This document shows positions 32,133 through 38,806 of a stretch of DNA of 39,059 bases, piece after piece. Location of the stretch: positions 1 to 39,059 of IMG/VR virus record IMGVR_UViG_3300045283_000258, one strand, 5' to 3'. The first letter of the stretch is position 1, and the number at the start of each line of letters is the position of its first letter. Below the pieces are notes generated by a model. The model saw nothing but the letters and a program-made list of their open reading frames with translations. It was not told the DNA's origin and did no database searches. A program made the translations under genes and the position numbers. The stretch is from a virus.

Positions 32133-32684
32133 ATGGGTAGGCAAAAGAGAGCAAAAGCAGGCAAGCACTACGCGACGGATCTAGGGACTGTCATCCGGCG
32201 AGCGCGGGAAGAAAAGCAGGTTTCGCAGACCGCGATCGGCGAGATCTTCCGGCAGAAATTAGGCACTCCGAACGGCAACGCCCGTATTAGTTGCTTCGAG
32301 CTAGGCAAAGCGATCCCGACAGATGCCGAGGTAACGATCTTGGCTCAGTCGCTCGGGCTGAGCGTAGCGAGCTTGCGAGAAAAGCGAGACCTAGCCGCCA
32401 AGCAAGCCGAGGCGAGGCGCGCTGCCGGGCGTAAGCGCGGGGCAGAGAAGCTCCGGCAGATCCGAGCAGGCAAGCTAGCGCCGAAGACAGGGAAGAAAGC
32501 GGCGGCCCTCGTGGCGCAAGCGCCCGCTGCGAAGCGAGCCAAGCAAGCCCCCGCGGGGGCTCCGGCATTGGCTGATTTCGTGGAGCTGATCGATGAGGTA
32601 GCGCCGATGCCATCGGACAAAGAAGAGCGCCGGCTCTGGTTTGCCGCGACCATGGAGCTATTCAAGATCGGCCAGTCCGCATGA
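32133..32684 (+). CDS. HTH (XRE) regulator related to its upstream neighbour
   Basis: 183 aa from ATG 32133; a GTG at 32124 (GTGA overlap) is an alternative. The XRE HTH (residues about 15-70; LGTVIRRAREEKQVSQTAIGEIFRQKLG...RISCFELGKAIPTDAEVTILAQSLGL) is followed by a Lys/Arg/Ala-rich histone-like linker. The C-terminus (DFVELIDEVAPMPSDKEERRLWF...ELFKIG) aligns without gaps to the end of the previous protein. It probably arose by duplication of the C-terminal module, and may form a heteromer with its neighbour. Confidence 0.7.
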   Translation: MGRQKRAKAGKHYATDLGTVIRRAREEKQVSQTAIGEIFRQKLGTPNGNARISCFELGKAIPTDAEVTILAQSLGLSVASLREKRDLAAKQAEARRAAGRKRGAEKLRQIRAGKLAPKTGKKAAALVAQAPAAKRAKQAPAGAPALADFVELIDEVAPMPSDKEERRLWFAATMELFKIGQSA

Positions 32685-32839
32685 CCGCGCAGATCGTCCA
32701 CGTCCTAGAGGGCGGCTGCATATACGGGCCCGCGCTGCAGAACCCGGAGAATCTAGCCGCATTCATGCGTGCGGCCGGCCTGCCACCCGTCGCCCCGATC
32801 GTCGAGGGGATCCAAGCCGAGCAATTAGGGCGCGAATGA
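32681..32839 (+). CDS. Small hypothetical protein (52 aa)
   Basis: ATG 32681 overlaps the previous stop and the stop overlaps the next ATG, so the frame fills the interval exactly. The sequence (TAQIVHVLEGGCIYGPALQNPENLAAFMRAAGLPPV) contains one probable helix and no motif. Function unknown. Confidence 0.55.
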   Translation: MTAQIVHVLEGGCIYGPALQNPENLAAFMRAAGLPPVAPIVEGIQAEQLGRE

Positions 32840-33225
32840 TTGATCCAAATCTCAAGCCGTTCATCATTGGAGCCCCGGCGAAAGGCGTAGCTTTGCGCCC
32901 GTACCCGCCGGGTTCGCGCGTGATCGGCTGCGAGCTCTGTTTCGCCCCGACCCTGTTCGCGCCCTCATCGCTCACCCGTCCCGAGGCAGCGACCGCTCTC
33001 TTTGTTTGCATGGGTTGCGCGTTCAAACAAGCGAGCGAGGGCGGCGAGCCATTGGAGATCGCGCCGATCACGGACGAGCAAAAACGAGAGCTAGCGGCGT
33101 GCGGCTTGGACCTGGCCGACGTCGAAGCGGCGATCGATCAATTGCGAGGCGCGGCGAGGTGTCCGCAATGCCGGCAAGAGAGCCCGCACCACAAGATCGA
33201 CTGCGGATTGCGAGGGCGAGGATGA
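32836..33225 (+). CDS. Cys-rich zinc-binding protein
   Basis: 129 aa with an ATGA start. Cysteine pairs occur at CELC, CMGC and CPQC, plus a later His-His...C (ESPHHKIDC), fitting two zinc-ribbon-like sites. A helix (DEQKRELAACGLDLADVEAAIDQLR) lies between the second and third Cys pairs. It could bind DNA, RNA or a protein. First of a run of zinc-binding small proteins. Confidence 0.65.
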   Translation: MIDPNLKPFIIGAPAKGVALRPYPPGSRVIGCELCFAPTLFAPSSLTRPEAATALFVCMGCAFKQASEGGEPLEIAPITDEQKRELAACGLDLADVEAAIDQLRGAARCPQCRQESPHHKIDCGLRGRG

Positions 33226-33590
33226 TTACCGAAGCGGAACTGATCGACGTGCTCCCAATGACGGCCGAGTGGACACAAGAGCAACGGGCGAGCCTCGCCG
33301 CTGCAATCATGGTGTTGAACGGCGCGAAGATGGATAGCCCAGATGTGAGCGGCTACGCGGGGCTGATCATCGCGCGAGGTGATGTGCGCATAGTTGGCTG
33401 GTTCCCGATCGAGTGCATAGCGCAACAGGCGATGCCGTTCGTCGAGCTGGATCCCCAGTCAATCAAGGCGATCCATTCACCGGGGCCTCCCGATGCGATC
33501 GATATCGTTGCCGTGATCGATCAGTACGAGCTTGTTTTTTCACCGCCGATCGCGGTCGTGCGTGTCGTTCCGGGCGGCGAGAACAATTAA
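33222..33590 (+). CDS. Hypothetical protein
   Basis: 122 aa with an ATGA start. Helix (TQEQRASLAAAIMVLNGAK) and strands (ISGLIIARGDVRIVGW-like, DIVAVIDQYELVFSPPIAVVRVV) alternate, suggesting a compact alpha/beta domain. No recognised family. Confidence 0.6.
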   Translation: MITEAELIDVLPMTAEWTQEQRASLAAAIMVLNGAKMDSPDVSGYAGLIIARGDVRIVGWFPIECIAQQAMPFVELDPQSIKAIHSPGPPDAIDIVAVIDQYELVFSPPIAVVRVVPGGENN

Positions 33591-34144
33591 TGGCCAGCTT
33601 GCGCGTCAGGAAAAAGCGGTTCGCCCGGGAGCTCGGGCTCATGAAAAAGCGCACGCGCCAGATCCGTGGACACCATTGGTATTGGATGCACCGCGGCCAT
33701 GAAGCGCTCTATTTCTATGAGCCGCCCGAGCTCCCGCACGATCGCGGCGCTTGGGGGTCGGGGCCGTGGCAAGACGAACCCGATCGCGTTTGCTTCGAGC
33801 GCAACGGGATCCGGTGCCTGATCAAGCGCGTATCCACGGGGGCGCTATGCGGCTACGTGTCGATCCCCCCCGATCATCCGGCTCGCAAGCGCGAGGGGCT
33901 CTGGCCCGCTAATGAGTGCTTCGAGGTGCACGGGGGCGTCACGTTTGCCAAGCGCTTGGGGCGCGACTACTGGATCGGCTTCGATTGTGGGCACGCTGGC
34001 GACTACATGCCAGGGCATGCGACGTTCATGCGCTCGCTCGGGATAGACTGGCCCGGTGAGGGCGTGCGCTATCGCGATCTTTCCTACGTTCGCGCCGAAG
34101 TCGAGCGCTTAGCCGATCAAGTGATCGCCTCGTTGCCATCATGA
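33590..34144 (+). CDS. Conserved phage protein of unknown function
   Basis: 184 aa; the ATG overlaps the previous TAA by one base. The stretch LCGYVSIPPDHPARK...CFEVHGGVTFAKRLGRDYWIGFDCGHAGDYMPG (residues about 82-135) is a pattern I know from many actinophage and proteophage accessory genes (HGG-T ... GFDC-H-GD). The conserved His/Cys/Asp residues suggest metal binding or catalysis, but no activity is known to me. Confidence 0.68.
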   Translation: MASLRVRKKRFARELGLMKKRTRQIRGHHWYWMHRGHEALYFYEPPELPHDRGAWGSGPWQDEPDRVCFERNGIRCLIKRVSTGALCGYVSIPPDHPARKREGLWPANECFEVHGGVTFAKRLGRDYWIGFDCGHAGDYMPGHATFMRSLGIDWPGEGVRYRDLSYVRAEVERLADQVIASLPS

Positions 34145-34446
34145 TTAGCAAGCGCGTGGCCATCGTTGCGGGGGTCGTGTGCGTGCAAACGGTTGTCGCG
34201 TTCACGGGGCCGCCCTGGCTCCGTGCCGCGCTCGTGTGTCTGCAATGCGGGATCGTTGGCTACTCGCTCGGCTCACTAGCAGAGCACAAGCGGCGACTAG
34301 AGGATCACTTGCGCCATGTTCAGCAAGTGCAGGACATGGACGCGATCATGGGCAAACTGATCGAGCTCATGCGCTCGGCGGGATGGGACATTCCGAGCTG
34401 GCCCGGCTCCCCTCTTACGGATGAACAGAAAGCGGGGCTCAATTGA
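34141..34446 (+). CDS. Small membrane protein, possible holin-like
   Basis: 101 aa with an ATGA start. There are two hydrophobic segments (residues about 5-22 and 27-46), then a charged coiled coil (LAEHKRRLEDHLRHVQQVQDMDAIMGKLIELM). Two helices with a cytoplasmic tail would fit a class II holin, but no lysis gene lies nearby and the operon is early/accessory, so this is only a possibility. Confidence 0.55.
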   Translation: MISKRVAIVAGVVCVQTVVAFTGPPWLRAALVCLQCGIVGYSLGSLAEHKRRLEDHLRHVQQVQDMDAIMGKLIELMRSAGWDIPSWPGSPLTDEQKAGLN

Positions 34447-34685
34447 GCGAGCAAGACGTCTTTAGGATCCTTACGGTGTACGAAAACCCCTCAGATTACC
34501 CGGGAAAGATCGTGGTTCGCGTGGCCGTGATCACGGGTGGAGGGGCGCGCCCGATGCCGCTCCCGCTAGCCGTGTGTGACACGCTCGATGAAGCGCGAGC
34601 CTCAATCGAAGAGCATCACCCGGGGTTGATACGCATGCACCGGATGCCCGGCGATGACCCCGTGATCGTGGAGACTTGGTTATGA
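34443..34685 (+). CDS. Hypothetical protein
   Basis: 80 aa with a TTG start overlapping the previous stop (TTGA). FRILTVYENPSDYPGKIVVRVAVITGG...DTLDEARASIEEHHPGLIRM is a pattern of small phage proteins of about this size with a YPGK-V/F-V-R core. Function unknown. Confidence 0.6.
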   Translation: MSEQDVFRILTVYENPSDYPGKIVVRVAVITGGGARPMPLPLAVCDTLDEARASIEEHHPGLIRMHRMPGDDPVIVETWL

Positions 34686-34960
34686 GCTCCGACAAAAACG
34701 CCCCCGGCAAATATGACAACGAGTGCAACGCGCTACTAAAGCAGCTTGACGCAGAAATGATCCTAGTTGGGGTCGGAGGCGGGAGCCGGGGCAATGGCTT
34801 TTCGCTCAGCATCGATCGAGCCAAGTGCCCTTGCCCGGCTTGTGTGCTCGCCGCTCTCGCAGAGACGCTCCGATCGATCGCCGATCAGATAGAGGTCCAA
34901 TACAACCAGGCGCCGCATACGCACGCCCCGCCTAGCCAAGGGAGCACCAGTGCAAACTAG
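34682..34960 (+). CDS. Hypothetical protein with Cys-Pro motif
   Basis: 92 aa; ATG 34682 is chosen because it overlaps the previous stop (ATGA). There is a central CPCPAC motif (after residue 50), then the helix VLAALAETLRSIADQIEVQYNQ and a disordered His/Pro tail. The cysteines could bind metal. Confidence 0.55.
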   Translation: MSSDKNAPGKYDNECNALLKQLDAEMILVGVGGGSRGNGFSLSIDRAKCPCPACVLAALAETLRSIADQIEVQYNQAPHTHAPPSQGSTSAN

Positions 34961-35156
34961 CAACATGAAACTAGGGAAATGCCCATACTGCGGCGCCACG
35001 ACCGCACGGGATGACCTAGGGCTCTATCACGAGCAACCGACTTGCAAGGAGTGGAGCGCAGAAATGGCGAAGCAGCCGGTTAGGTACGCGGGCACGGTCA
35101 ACGCGATCGTGGTGCAAGTGTCAGAGAAGCCCAAGCCCGAGGGCAGCAGCAATTGA
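34950..35156 (+). CDS. Zinc-ribbon protein (paralogue of 36076 gene)
   Basis: 68 aa, GTG start with AAGGGAG five bases upstream. KCPYCGA...LYHEQPTCKEW gives C-x2-C ... H-x4-C zinc ligands. The whole protein follows the same plan as the gene at 36076 (KCPYCGA...IHHEVPACQEY and then a short beta segment), so the two are likely duplicates. Confidence 0.65.
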   Translation: MQTSNMKLGKCPYCGATTARDDLGLYHEQPTCKEWSAEMAKQPVRYAGTVNAIVVQVSEKPKPEGSSN

Positions 35157-35323
35157 GCCCCGGGCGTTACCCTTGGCTCGTGCTGCAAGGCCCGGGTGAG
35201 ATGATCTGCCGGCGCTGCGGCGCGACCTATCAGCCGGCGCTGCCCGCCCCGATCAACGTGTATCTAGCGATCTGCGACGCGTTCATTAGGGATCATCGCA
35301 AGTGCAGGGAGATCCAATCATGA
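35153..35323 (+). CDS. Small zinc-finger protein (56 aa)
   Basis: TTG start (TTGA) and a stop overlapping the next ATG (ATGA) define the frame exactly. MICRRCGATYQPALPAPINVYLAICDAFIRDHRKC is a known type of small phage protein with ligands C-x2-C ... H-x2-C and a PAPI-V-x-L hydrophobic core. Likely one zinc ion. Partner unknown. Confidence 0.7.
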   Translation: MSPGRYPWLVLQGPGEMICRRCGATYQPALPAPINVYLAICDAFIRDHRKCREIQS

Positions 35324-35643
35324 GTGACGAAGATGACGACGCATGCGCGTGTCCCGCATGCACTAGCGATCCCGTGGTGGCGCGCTTCCGCACGACCGCG
35401 GCCGACATCGCCGAATTGATTACCAATATACTGGGCTTCACGGAAGCAGGGGCACGCACGCCAGCGGAAACGCTCGTAGCGTTGCACATCGTAGAGGCGC
35501 ATTTCAGGCGGGCGATCAGCGACCATAGAAGCGATGCGCCTGAGCTATTCGCCGAAGCCGCCAAGCAGGCGGCTAGCTACGATCAGCACATAGCGAAGAT
35601 CGCTCAAATCAGGGGCAGCATTCACCGGAAAGACCTGCAATGA
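35320..35643 (+). CDS. Hypothetical protein
   Basis: 107 aa; ATG 35320 forms ATGA with the upstream gene and is preferred to an earlier ATG. An acidic start with Cys motif (DEDDDACACPACTSD) is followed by helices (FRTTAADIAELITNILGF; TLVALHIVEAHFRRAISDH). Not recognised. Confidence 0.6.
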   Translation: MSDEDDDACACPACTSDPVVARFRTTAADIAELITNILGFTEAGARTPAETLVALHIVEAHFRRAISDHRSDAPELFAEAAKQAASYDQHIAKIAQIRGSIHRKDLQ

Positions 35644-36089
35644 AATGGTTTGGCCAATCGTGGGGCGCCCACGTATGCGAGGGCGAGCACGTGGCAACGC
35701 CCGTAGGCGAGATCTGTTTCGGCTCGTGTGCTACGCCGATCGTAGAGGGCGATCGCGGCGTGCTGCTGCCCTTCCTAGGCTTCGAGGGCTCGACCGATAA
35801 CCCATGCCCGGAGGTGCCCTACCACCTAGCGTGCTTTATGCGCTCGGTCTTCGGGGTAGCTGAGCGCCCCAAACCTGAGCCCAAGCGCGAGCCAGAGAAG
35901 CGCCTCACGCGCAACGCCGTGCAATGCAAGCTGTGCAGCCAGACGATCGAATCGAAACACCGGCACGACTTCGTTACCTGCCCATGTGGCAATGTGAGCG
36001 TCGATGGCGGGCTAGACTACACTCGCCGAGCATTCCGCTCGCTCGACTGGATCGAGCTCAGCGAATGCGAGCCCAATGCGAACCCGTAG
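35640..36089 (+). CDS. Two-domain zinc protein with DUF7695-like end
   Basis: 149 aa with an ATGA start. The N-terminal half has Cys/His (VCEGEH...EICFGSCATPIVEGDRGVLLPF...YHLACFMRSVF) like a PARP/LIM-type finger. A Pro/Glu linker follows (residues about 80-95), then the C-terminal domain NAVQCKLCSQTIESKHRHDFVTCPCG...VDGGLDYTRRAF. This last pattern is a widespread small domain of unknown function in bacteria, usually a stand-alone protein; here it is fused to another metal site. Confidence 0.68.
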   Translation: MKWFGQSWGAHVCEGEHVATPVGEICFGSCATPIVEGDRGVLLPFLGFEGSTDNPCPEVPYHLACFMRSVFGVAERPKPEPKREPEKRLTRNAVQCKLCSQTIESKHRHDFVTCPCGNVSVDGGLDYTRRAFRSLDWIELSECEPNANP

Positions 36090-36327
36090 CTTTACAGGCC
36101 AGCTCGGCGGCATGCACGCAACGTTCGTCAAGCCGAGCGCTGAGACCACGCGGCATAAGTGCCCCTATTGCGGGGCTCTGGTCTTGATCGATCTGGCAAA
36201 CAAAAACATCCATCATGAGGTCCCCGCGTGCCAAGAGTACCTAGATCGGGTGGGCACACTTGGCGGCGATCCGTCTTATATCGGAGTGATCGACGCGCAA
36301 GATATGCCGAAGGAGCCGAGCAAGTGA
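36076..36327 (+). CDS. Zinc-ribbon protein (paralogue of 34950 gene)
   Basis: 83 aa from ATG 36076; ATG 36112 is possible. HKCPYCGALV...KNIHHEVPACQEYLDRVG carries zinc ligands C-x2-C ... H-x4-C and follows the plan of the 34950 product. It overlaps the preceding gene by 14 bases and is coupled by GTGA to the next. Confidence 0.62.
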   Translation: MRTRSFTGQLGGMHATFVKPSAETTRHKCPYCGALVLIDLANKNIHHEVPACQEYLDRVGTLGGDPSYIGVIDAQDMPKEPSK

Positions 36328-36782
36328 GCGCCACGCCCGAGCCGCTGATCGTCATCGTGTGTGGCTCGCGCGATTGGTCCGATCGGCTCGCGGTGTTCGG
36401 CGATCTCGACTGGCTGCTAAAGCGCTCCGAGGCGCTAGAGATCGCCCATGGCGCATGTAGCAAGGGGGCCGACCAAATAGCCGCGGAGTGGTGCGTCCTT
36501 CGGGGCGTAGTGCAACGGCGGTACCCCGCTAACTGGCTCAGGGGGCGATCGGCTGGCATGCAACGCAGTCGCATCATGGCCACGCAAAGCGGGGCTAGGC
36601 ATTGCCTCGCCTATTGGGACGGCCGAAGCCCCGGCACGCTGCATATGATCCAGCTTGCAACGCAAGCGGGTATCCACGTCACGGTAACGGCTCCCGTGTT
36701 GCCAGTGTGGGGAAGCCACGGGGGCGGGGATCTACGTACGCGCCAAGGATCTACCGTGCGGCGATGGGGGCCCGGTGCATGA
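36324..36782 (+). CDS. SLOG-family (DUF2493/YspA-like) nucleotide-binding protein
   Basis: 152 aa with a GTG start (GTGA). VIVCGSRDWSD opens a Rossmann-like SLOG fold, HGACSKGADQIAAEWC is the conserved middle, and GRSAGMQRSRIMA followed by AYWDGRSPGTLHMIQLA completes the DUF2493 pattern. Members of the superfamily bind nucleotides or ADP-ribose-type ligands; some are linked to phage-host conflict. The last 35 residues are disordered. Last gene of the rightward operon. Confidence 0.85.
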   Translation: MSATPEPLIVIVCGSRDWSDRLAVFGDLDWLLKRSEALEIAHGACSKGADQIAAEWCVLRGVVQRRYPANWLRGRSAGMQRSRIMATQSGARHCLAYWDGRSPGTLHMIQLATQAGIHVTVTAPVLPVWGSHGGGDLRTRQGSTVRRWGPGA

Positions 36783-36828
36783 GGATGACTAAAGCAAGAG
36801 GCACTAAAGTCCGGGCGAGGGCTCCAAC

Positions 36829-36870
36829 CTCCGGTTAATAGCCGGAGCGAACCCAGGCCCGGAGCTCCGG
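36829..36870. terminator. Hairpin cluster between convergent operons
   Basis: CTCCGG-TTAATAG-CCGGAG (36829-36847) makes a 6-bp stem with a 7-base loop, and CCGGAGCTCCGG (36859-36870) is a 12-bp palindrome. The same hexamer therefore occurs repeatedly and can pair in alternative ways. It lies between rightward and leftward operons, where transcripts end, but there is no U-run, so a Rho-independent terminator is not proven. Confidence 0.4.
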
Positions 36871-36883
36871 AATAGCCGATTAG

Positions 36884-37270
36884 CTACCGCCTTTCAATGG
36901 GCACGCGCCAGCGCTGCAAGCGGGGCAGTACCTCACGGAAGATCGATGCTGTGCCTACCGCTAGCGCCCCTTGCCGCTCGCTCAGCGGGAGCCGTGGGGC
37001 GCTGAGCCAGACCACCCGATCGACGGGCGGGCGCCCTTGCGGGTGCAAGCGGAACCACTTCCGAAGCGCTCGGACAGCGGCCACGCCCTCGATGACCCAA
37101 GGGCCGGGGCTGTCCAGCCAGAGGGCCGCCTGGTCGCTTGCCGTGTGCCACCCGTGCGGAATGAGATCATCCGTAGACCGGGGCGTGATGCCGGCGGGCG
37201 CCAGGCGAGCGGCTAGCGTGGTTTTCCCGGCCCGTGGCACGCCCAAGATAAGCACCCGCTCGGCTCCCAT
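36884..37270 (-). CDS. P-loop ATPase/kinase-like protein
   Basis: 128 aa. MGAERVLILGVPRAGKTTLAARLA has a Walker A loop (G-V-P-R-A-G-K-T-T, residues 10-18) as in small nucleoside/adenylate-type kinases and AAA-like proteins. VDRVVWLSAP (about 83-92) may be a Walker B-like strand, without clear Asp-Glu. It is shorter than true nucleotide kinases. Substrate unknown. Last gene of the leftward operon. Confidence 0.7.
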   Translation of the reverse strand: MGAERVLILGVPRAGKTTLAARLAPAGITPRSTDDLIPHGWHTASDQAALWLDSPGPWVIEGVAAVRALRKWFRLHPQGRPPVDRVVWLSAPRLPLSERQGALAVGTASIFREVLPRLQRWRVPIERR

Positions 37271-37313
37271 GGCTGAGAGCCTAGCGGGCGGCTTGCGCCT
37301 CGCCTAGGGGCTC

Positions 37314-37634
37314 CTACTCGCCGAGCTGGGCAACGCCCGCGACCCGGGCCCAAGCGCTGAAGCGGGTGGCCACGTCGCTTGCCTTGCTGGCGCACGCTAG
37401 GGTGCGCTCTGCGATAGCGCGCACATCGGCCGCTGCTTGGCGCAATTGGTCGCCCGAGGCGTTGAGTGGTAGGGCCATGTGTTCGTCCAGGGCATCGGCT
37501 AGCCCTCGCAGATCGTCCACGCTCTCGCTCAGCACGCCCAAATCCTGCCGTACGCGATCTCTAATGCAACCTCGCAGATCAGCGCGTAGAATTTGCCCCT
37601 CGGTGAGCGGATCGCTAGTGTCGATTTCAGCCAT
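37314..37634 (-). CDS. Helical hypothetical protein
   Basis: 106 aa; GGAG lies before the ATG. Nearly all helix, coiled-coil-like (LGVLSESVDDLRGLADALDEHMALPL...DQLRQAAADVRAIAERTLACASKASDVATRF). Unknown function. A 410-base non-coding gap with tandem hairpins lies upstream, probably its leader or control region. Confidence 0.6.
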   Translation of the reverse strand: MAEIDTSDPLTEGQILRADLRGCIRDRVRQDLGVLSESVDDLRGLADALDEHMALPLNASGDQLRQAAADVRAIAERTLACASKASDVATRFSAWARVAGVAQLGE

Positions 37635-37754
37635 TGGCGGAGCTCCGTTCCGTTAGTGGTTAGATCTCCGGGCGTGCGCAAACATGCCCGGGGATCGATT
37701 TGTGTGTGAGAGGGCGCCAGCCGTACCCAAAAGTAGTGACTAGCGCCCCTCACC

Positions 37755-37804
37755 TAATCAGGGCCGATGGCCCTTCATGTAATCAGGGCTGATCGCCCTT
37801 CACA
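37755..37804. repeat. Tandem 25-bp repeat, each unit a hairpin
   Basis: Two adjacent units begin TAATCAGGGC (37755 and 37780) and agree at 21 of 25 positions. Each contains an inverted repeat: AGGGCC-GAT-GGCCCT in the first and AGGGC-N5-GCCCT in the second. The differences between units fall in or next to the loop, leaving the stem possible in both. Candidate operators or RNA hairpins. Confidence 0.7.
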
Positions 37805-37920
37805 AAATGGGAGGGGCCGGCCCCCGATCGAGTCGGAGACAGGCCCCATGTGCCGGAACGCCCTTACGGGAGCGACGCGGCGAGGGCGACCCTAGCTCCA
37901 CCCGCGATCGCCAGTCAACC

Positions 37921-37955
37921 CACGAAACCGAGCCCCGTTCAGAGAGGGTTTCGTG
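37921..37955. repeat. Perfect 9-bp inverted repeat
   Basis: CACGAAACC (37921-37929) and GGTTTCGTG (37947-37955) flank a 17-base spacer. There is no T-run on either side. It lies in the non-coding gap of the leftward operon; it may be an RNA stem-loop or a protein-binding site. Confidence 0.6.
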
Positions 37956-38044
37956 TGCATGCACATCCGACGGGCGCCGTCCTTATCGCTGGGTGATAAC
38001 AGTGCGGTTCGGCTAGCGGGCCAGATAGAGGGGCCGTTGCGCGG

Positions 38045-38317
38045 CTAGCGTGCCCCGTTGTCGCAGATGACCGAATACTCGCCCGCGTCGTGCAGGCGGT
38101 CGCAAGTGGCCTTGAGAGCGCGCTTTTCCACGTCCAGGGCCCATCGCGCCTGCCTGAGGCTCGCCTCGGCTTCGGCTAGCCGGGTGTCGCACGTCACGGG
38201 CGGCACGGGTGCGATCGGCGCTTTTGGTTGCGCCGCACACGCGCGAGGGAGGTAGGCGCCAGCCAGAAAGCAAGCGAAGCCGAAGAGCAGGGCGAGAGCA
38301 GCACGAAGGGTGGTCAT
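38045..38317 (-). CDS. Membrane-anchored/exported small protein, possibly spanin-like
   Basis: 90 aa. Residues 5-24 are hydrophobic (RAALALLFGFACFLAGAYL), followed by a Pro/Ala hinge and a helical coiled coil (CDTRLAEAEASLRQARWALDVEKRALKATCDRLHD) with several Cys. The plan, a signal anchor followed by a periplasmic helix, is that of Rz-type inner spanins, but the operon context is not a lysis cassette. An exported accessory protein is an alternative. The start overlaps the previous stop (ATGA). Confidence 0.6.
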   Translation of the reverse strand: MTTLRAALALLFGFACFLAGAYLPRACAAQPKAPIAPVPPVTCDTRLAEAEASLRQARWALDVEKRALKATCDRLHDAGEYSVICDNGAR

Positions 38318-38538
38318 TGCCCGATCCCTTCGTCCGTGGCGGCTTCGCTCTGCAAAGCGTCGTAGTGCCAGCGTGGAACCGTGAGCGTTACCTTTTCGCG
38401 GCTCTCATCGGCCCAACGCGGCGCCAAATCCCAGCCGGCAAGGTCTGGATATTCTGCAATGTGGCGCGTGGCGGCTTCCGCCAGACAATCGTCGGCATCC
38501 GGGTTAGCGACTAGCGTGATCTCGAGTTTTCGTGGCAT
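38314..38538 (-). CDS. Small hypothetical protein heading the leftward operon
   Basis: 74 aa. LEITLVANPDADDCLAEAATRHIAEYPDLAG and EKVTLTVPRWHYDAL suggest a small alpha/beta domain. It is first in the leftward operon, downstream of the control region, and is coupled to the next gene by ATGA. Not recognised. Confidence 0.58.
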   Translation of the reverse strand: MPRKLEITLVANPDADDCLAEAATRHIAEYPDLAGWDLAPRWADESREKVTLTVPRWHYDALQSEAATDEGIGQ

Positions 38539-38642
38539 TGCCCTGAACGGTACGGCTCAGCGCCCGGACGACTGAAGCCCCAAGGTGAGAATCGACCCGT
38601 CTCAGCTGTCCAAGAAAGAGACTTGGACCTAGAAATGCAGTC

Positions 38643-38671
38643 TTGACAGCATTCTAGGTACTCTGTACATC
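38643..38671 (+). promoter_or_regulatory. Candidate rightward promoter
   Basis: Consensus -35 TTGACA (38643-38648), a 17-bp spacer and TACATC (38666-38671) as a weak -10. The -35 sits in the loop of an inverted repeat, and the dyad GTAC-TCT-GTAC overlaps the -10. It could drive the late block through the junction, about 500 bases upstream of the first gene. Confidence 0.4.
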
Positions 38672-38776
38672 AGAGGCGCTTCGCGCGCGGATCTCTCTGG
38701 AGCCCCATCTCTCCAGTGACGCGAGAGCGGCACTGTCACCACGGGCTCACGAGTGAGGCCGTGTCTTACTCGCTAG

Positions 38777-38806
38777 AGAATACCGTACACTGTACGGGAT
38801 TGTCTA
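38777..38806 (-). promoter_or_regulatory. Candidate leftward promoter with operator in spacer
   Basis: Minus strand: TAGACA (38806-38801), an 18-bp spacer, TATTCT (38782-38777). The perfect palindrome CCGTACA-C-TGTACGG (38783-38797) fills the spacer, so a bound protein would block RNA polymerase. It points to the leftward operon starting at 38538. Confidence 0.5.

Larger units (their letters stand above)
37635..38044 (-). promoter_or_regulatory. Structured non-coding gap
   Basis: No credible gene is seen in these 410 bases. It contains the tandem 25-bp hairpin repeat at 37755-37804, a GGGGCCGGCCCC palindrome (37813-37824), a 9-bp-arm inverted repeat (37921-37955) and TTATC-N7-GATAA (37983-37999). 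It separates the two halves of the leftward operon and may hold a promoter with operators, an attenuator or a small RNA for the downstream genes. No clear promoter hexamers could be fixed. Confidence 0.45.

Noticed and set aside
36800-36890. Possible tRNA around a 7-base loop and 5-6 bp stem
   Set aside because: An anticodon-like arm (loop TTAATAG) is visible but there is no T-arm with TTCxA, no matching acceptor stem and no D-arm at the right distance.
37529-37753. Leftward open frame overlapping the 37314 gene
   Set aside because: It lies in a different frame from the better 106-aa gene, has no ribosome site and unlike composition.
37755-37804. CRISPR array
   Set aside because: Only two 25-bp units directly adjacent, no spacers, and no cas genes in the window.
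37983-37999. Lambda-operator-like TTATCACC...GATAA site
   Set aside because: The similarity to lambda operators is short and found once; kept only as part of the gap description.
37807-38016. Rightward 69-aa open frame in the non-coding gap
   Set aside because: Arg/Ser-rich with no domain, no ribosome site, and it overlaps inverted repeats; the neighbouring genes all read the other way.
21481-38317. Spanin pair formed by the 21481 lipoprotein and the 38045 anchored protein
   Set aside because: The genes are on opposite strands and far apart, and in different operons; each is only spanin-like by topology.
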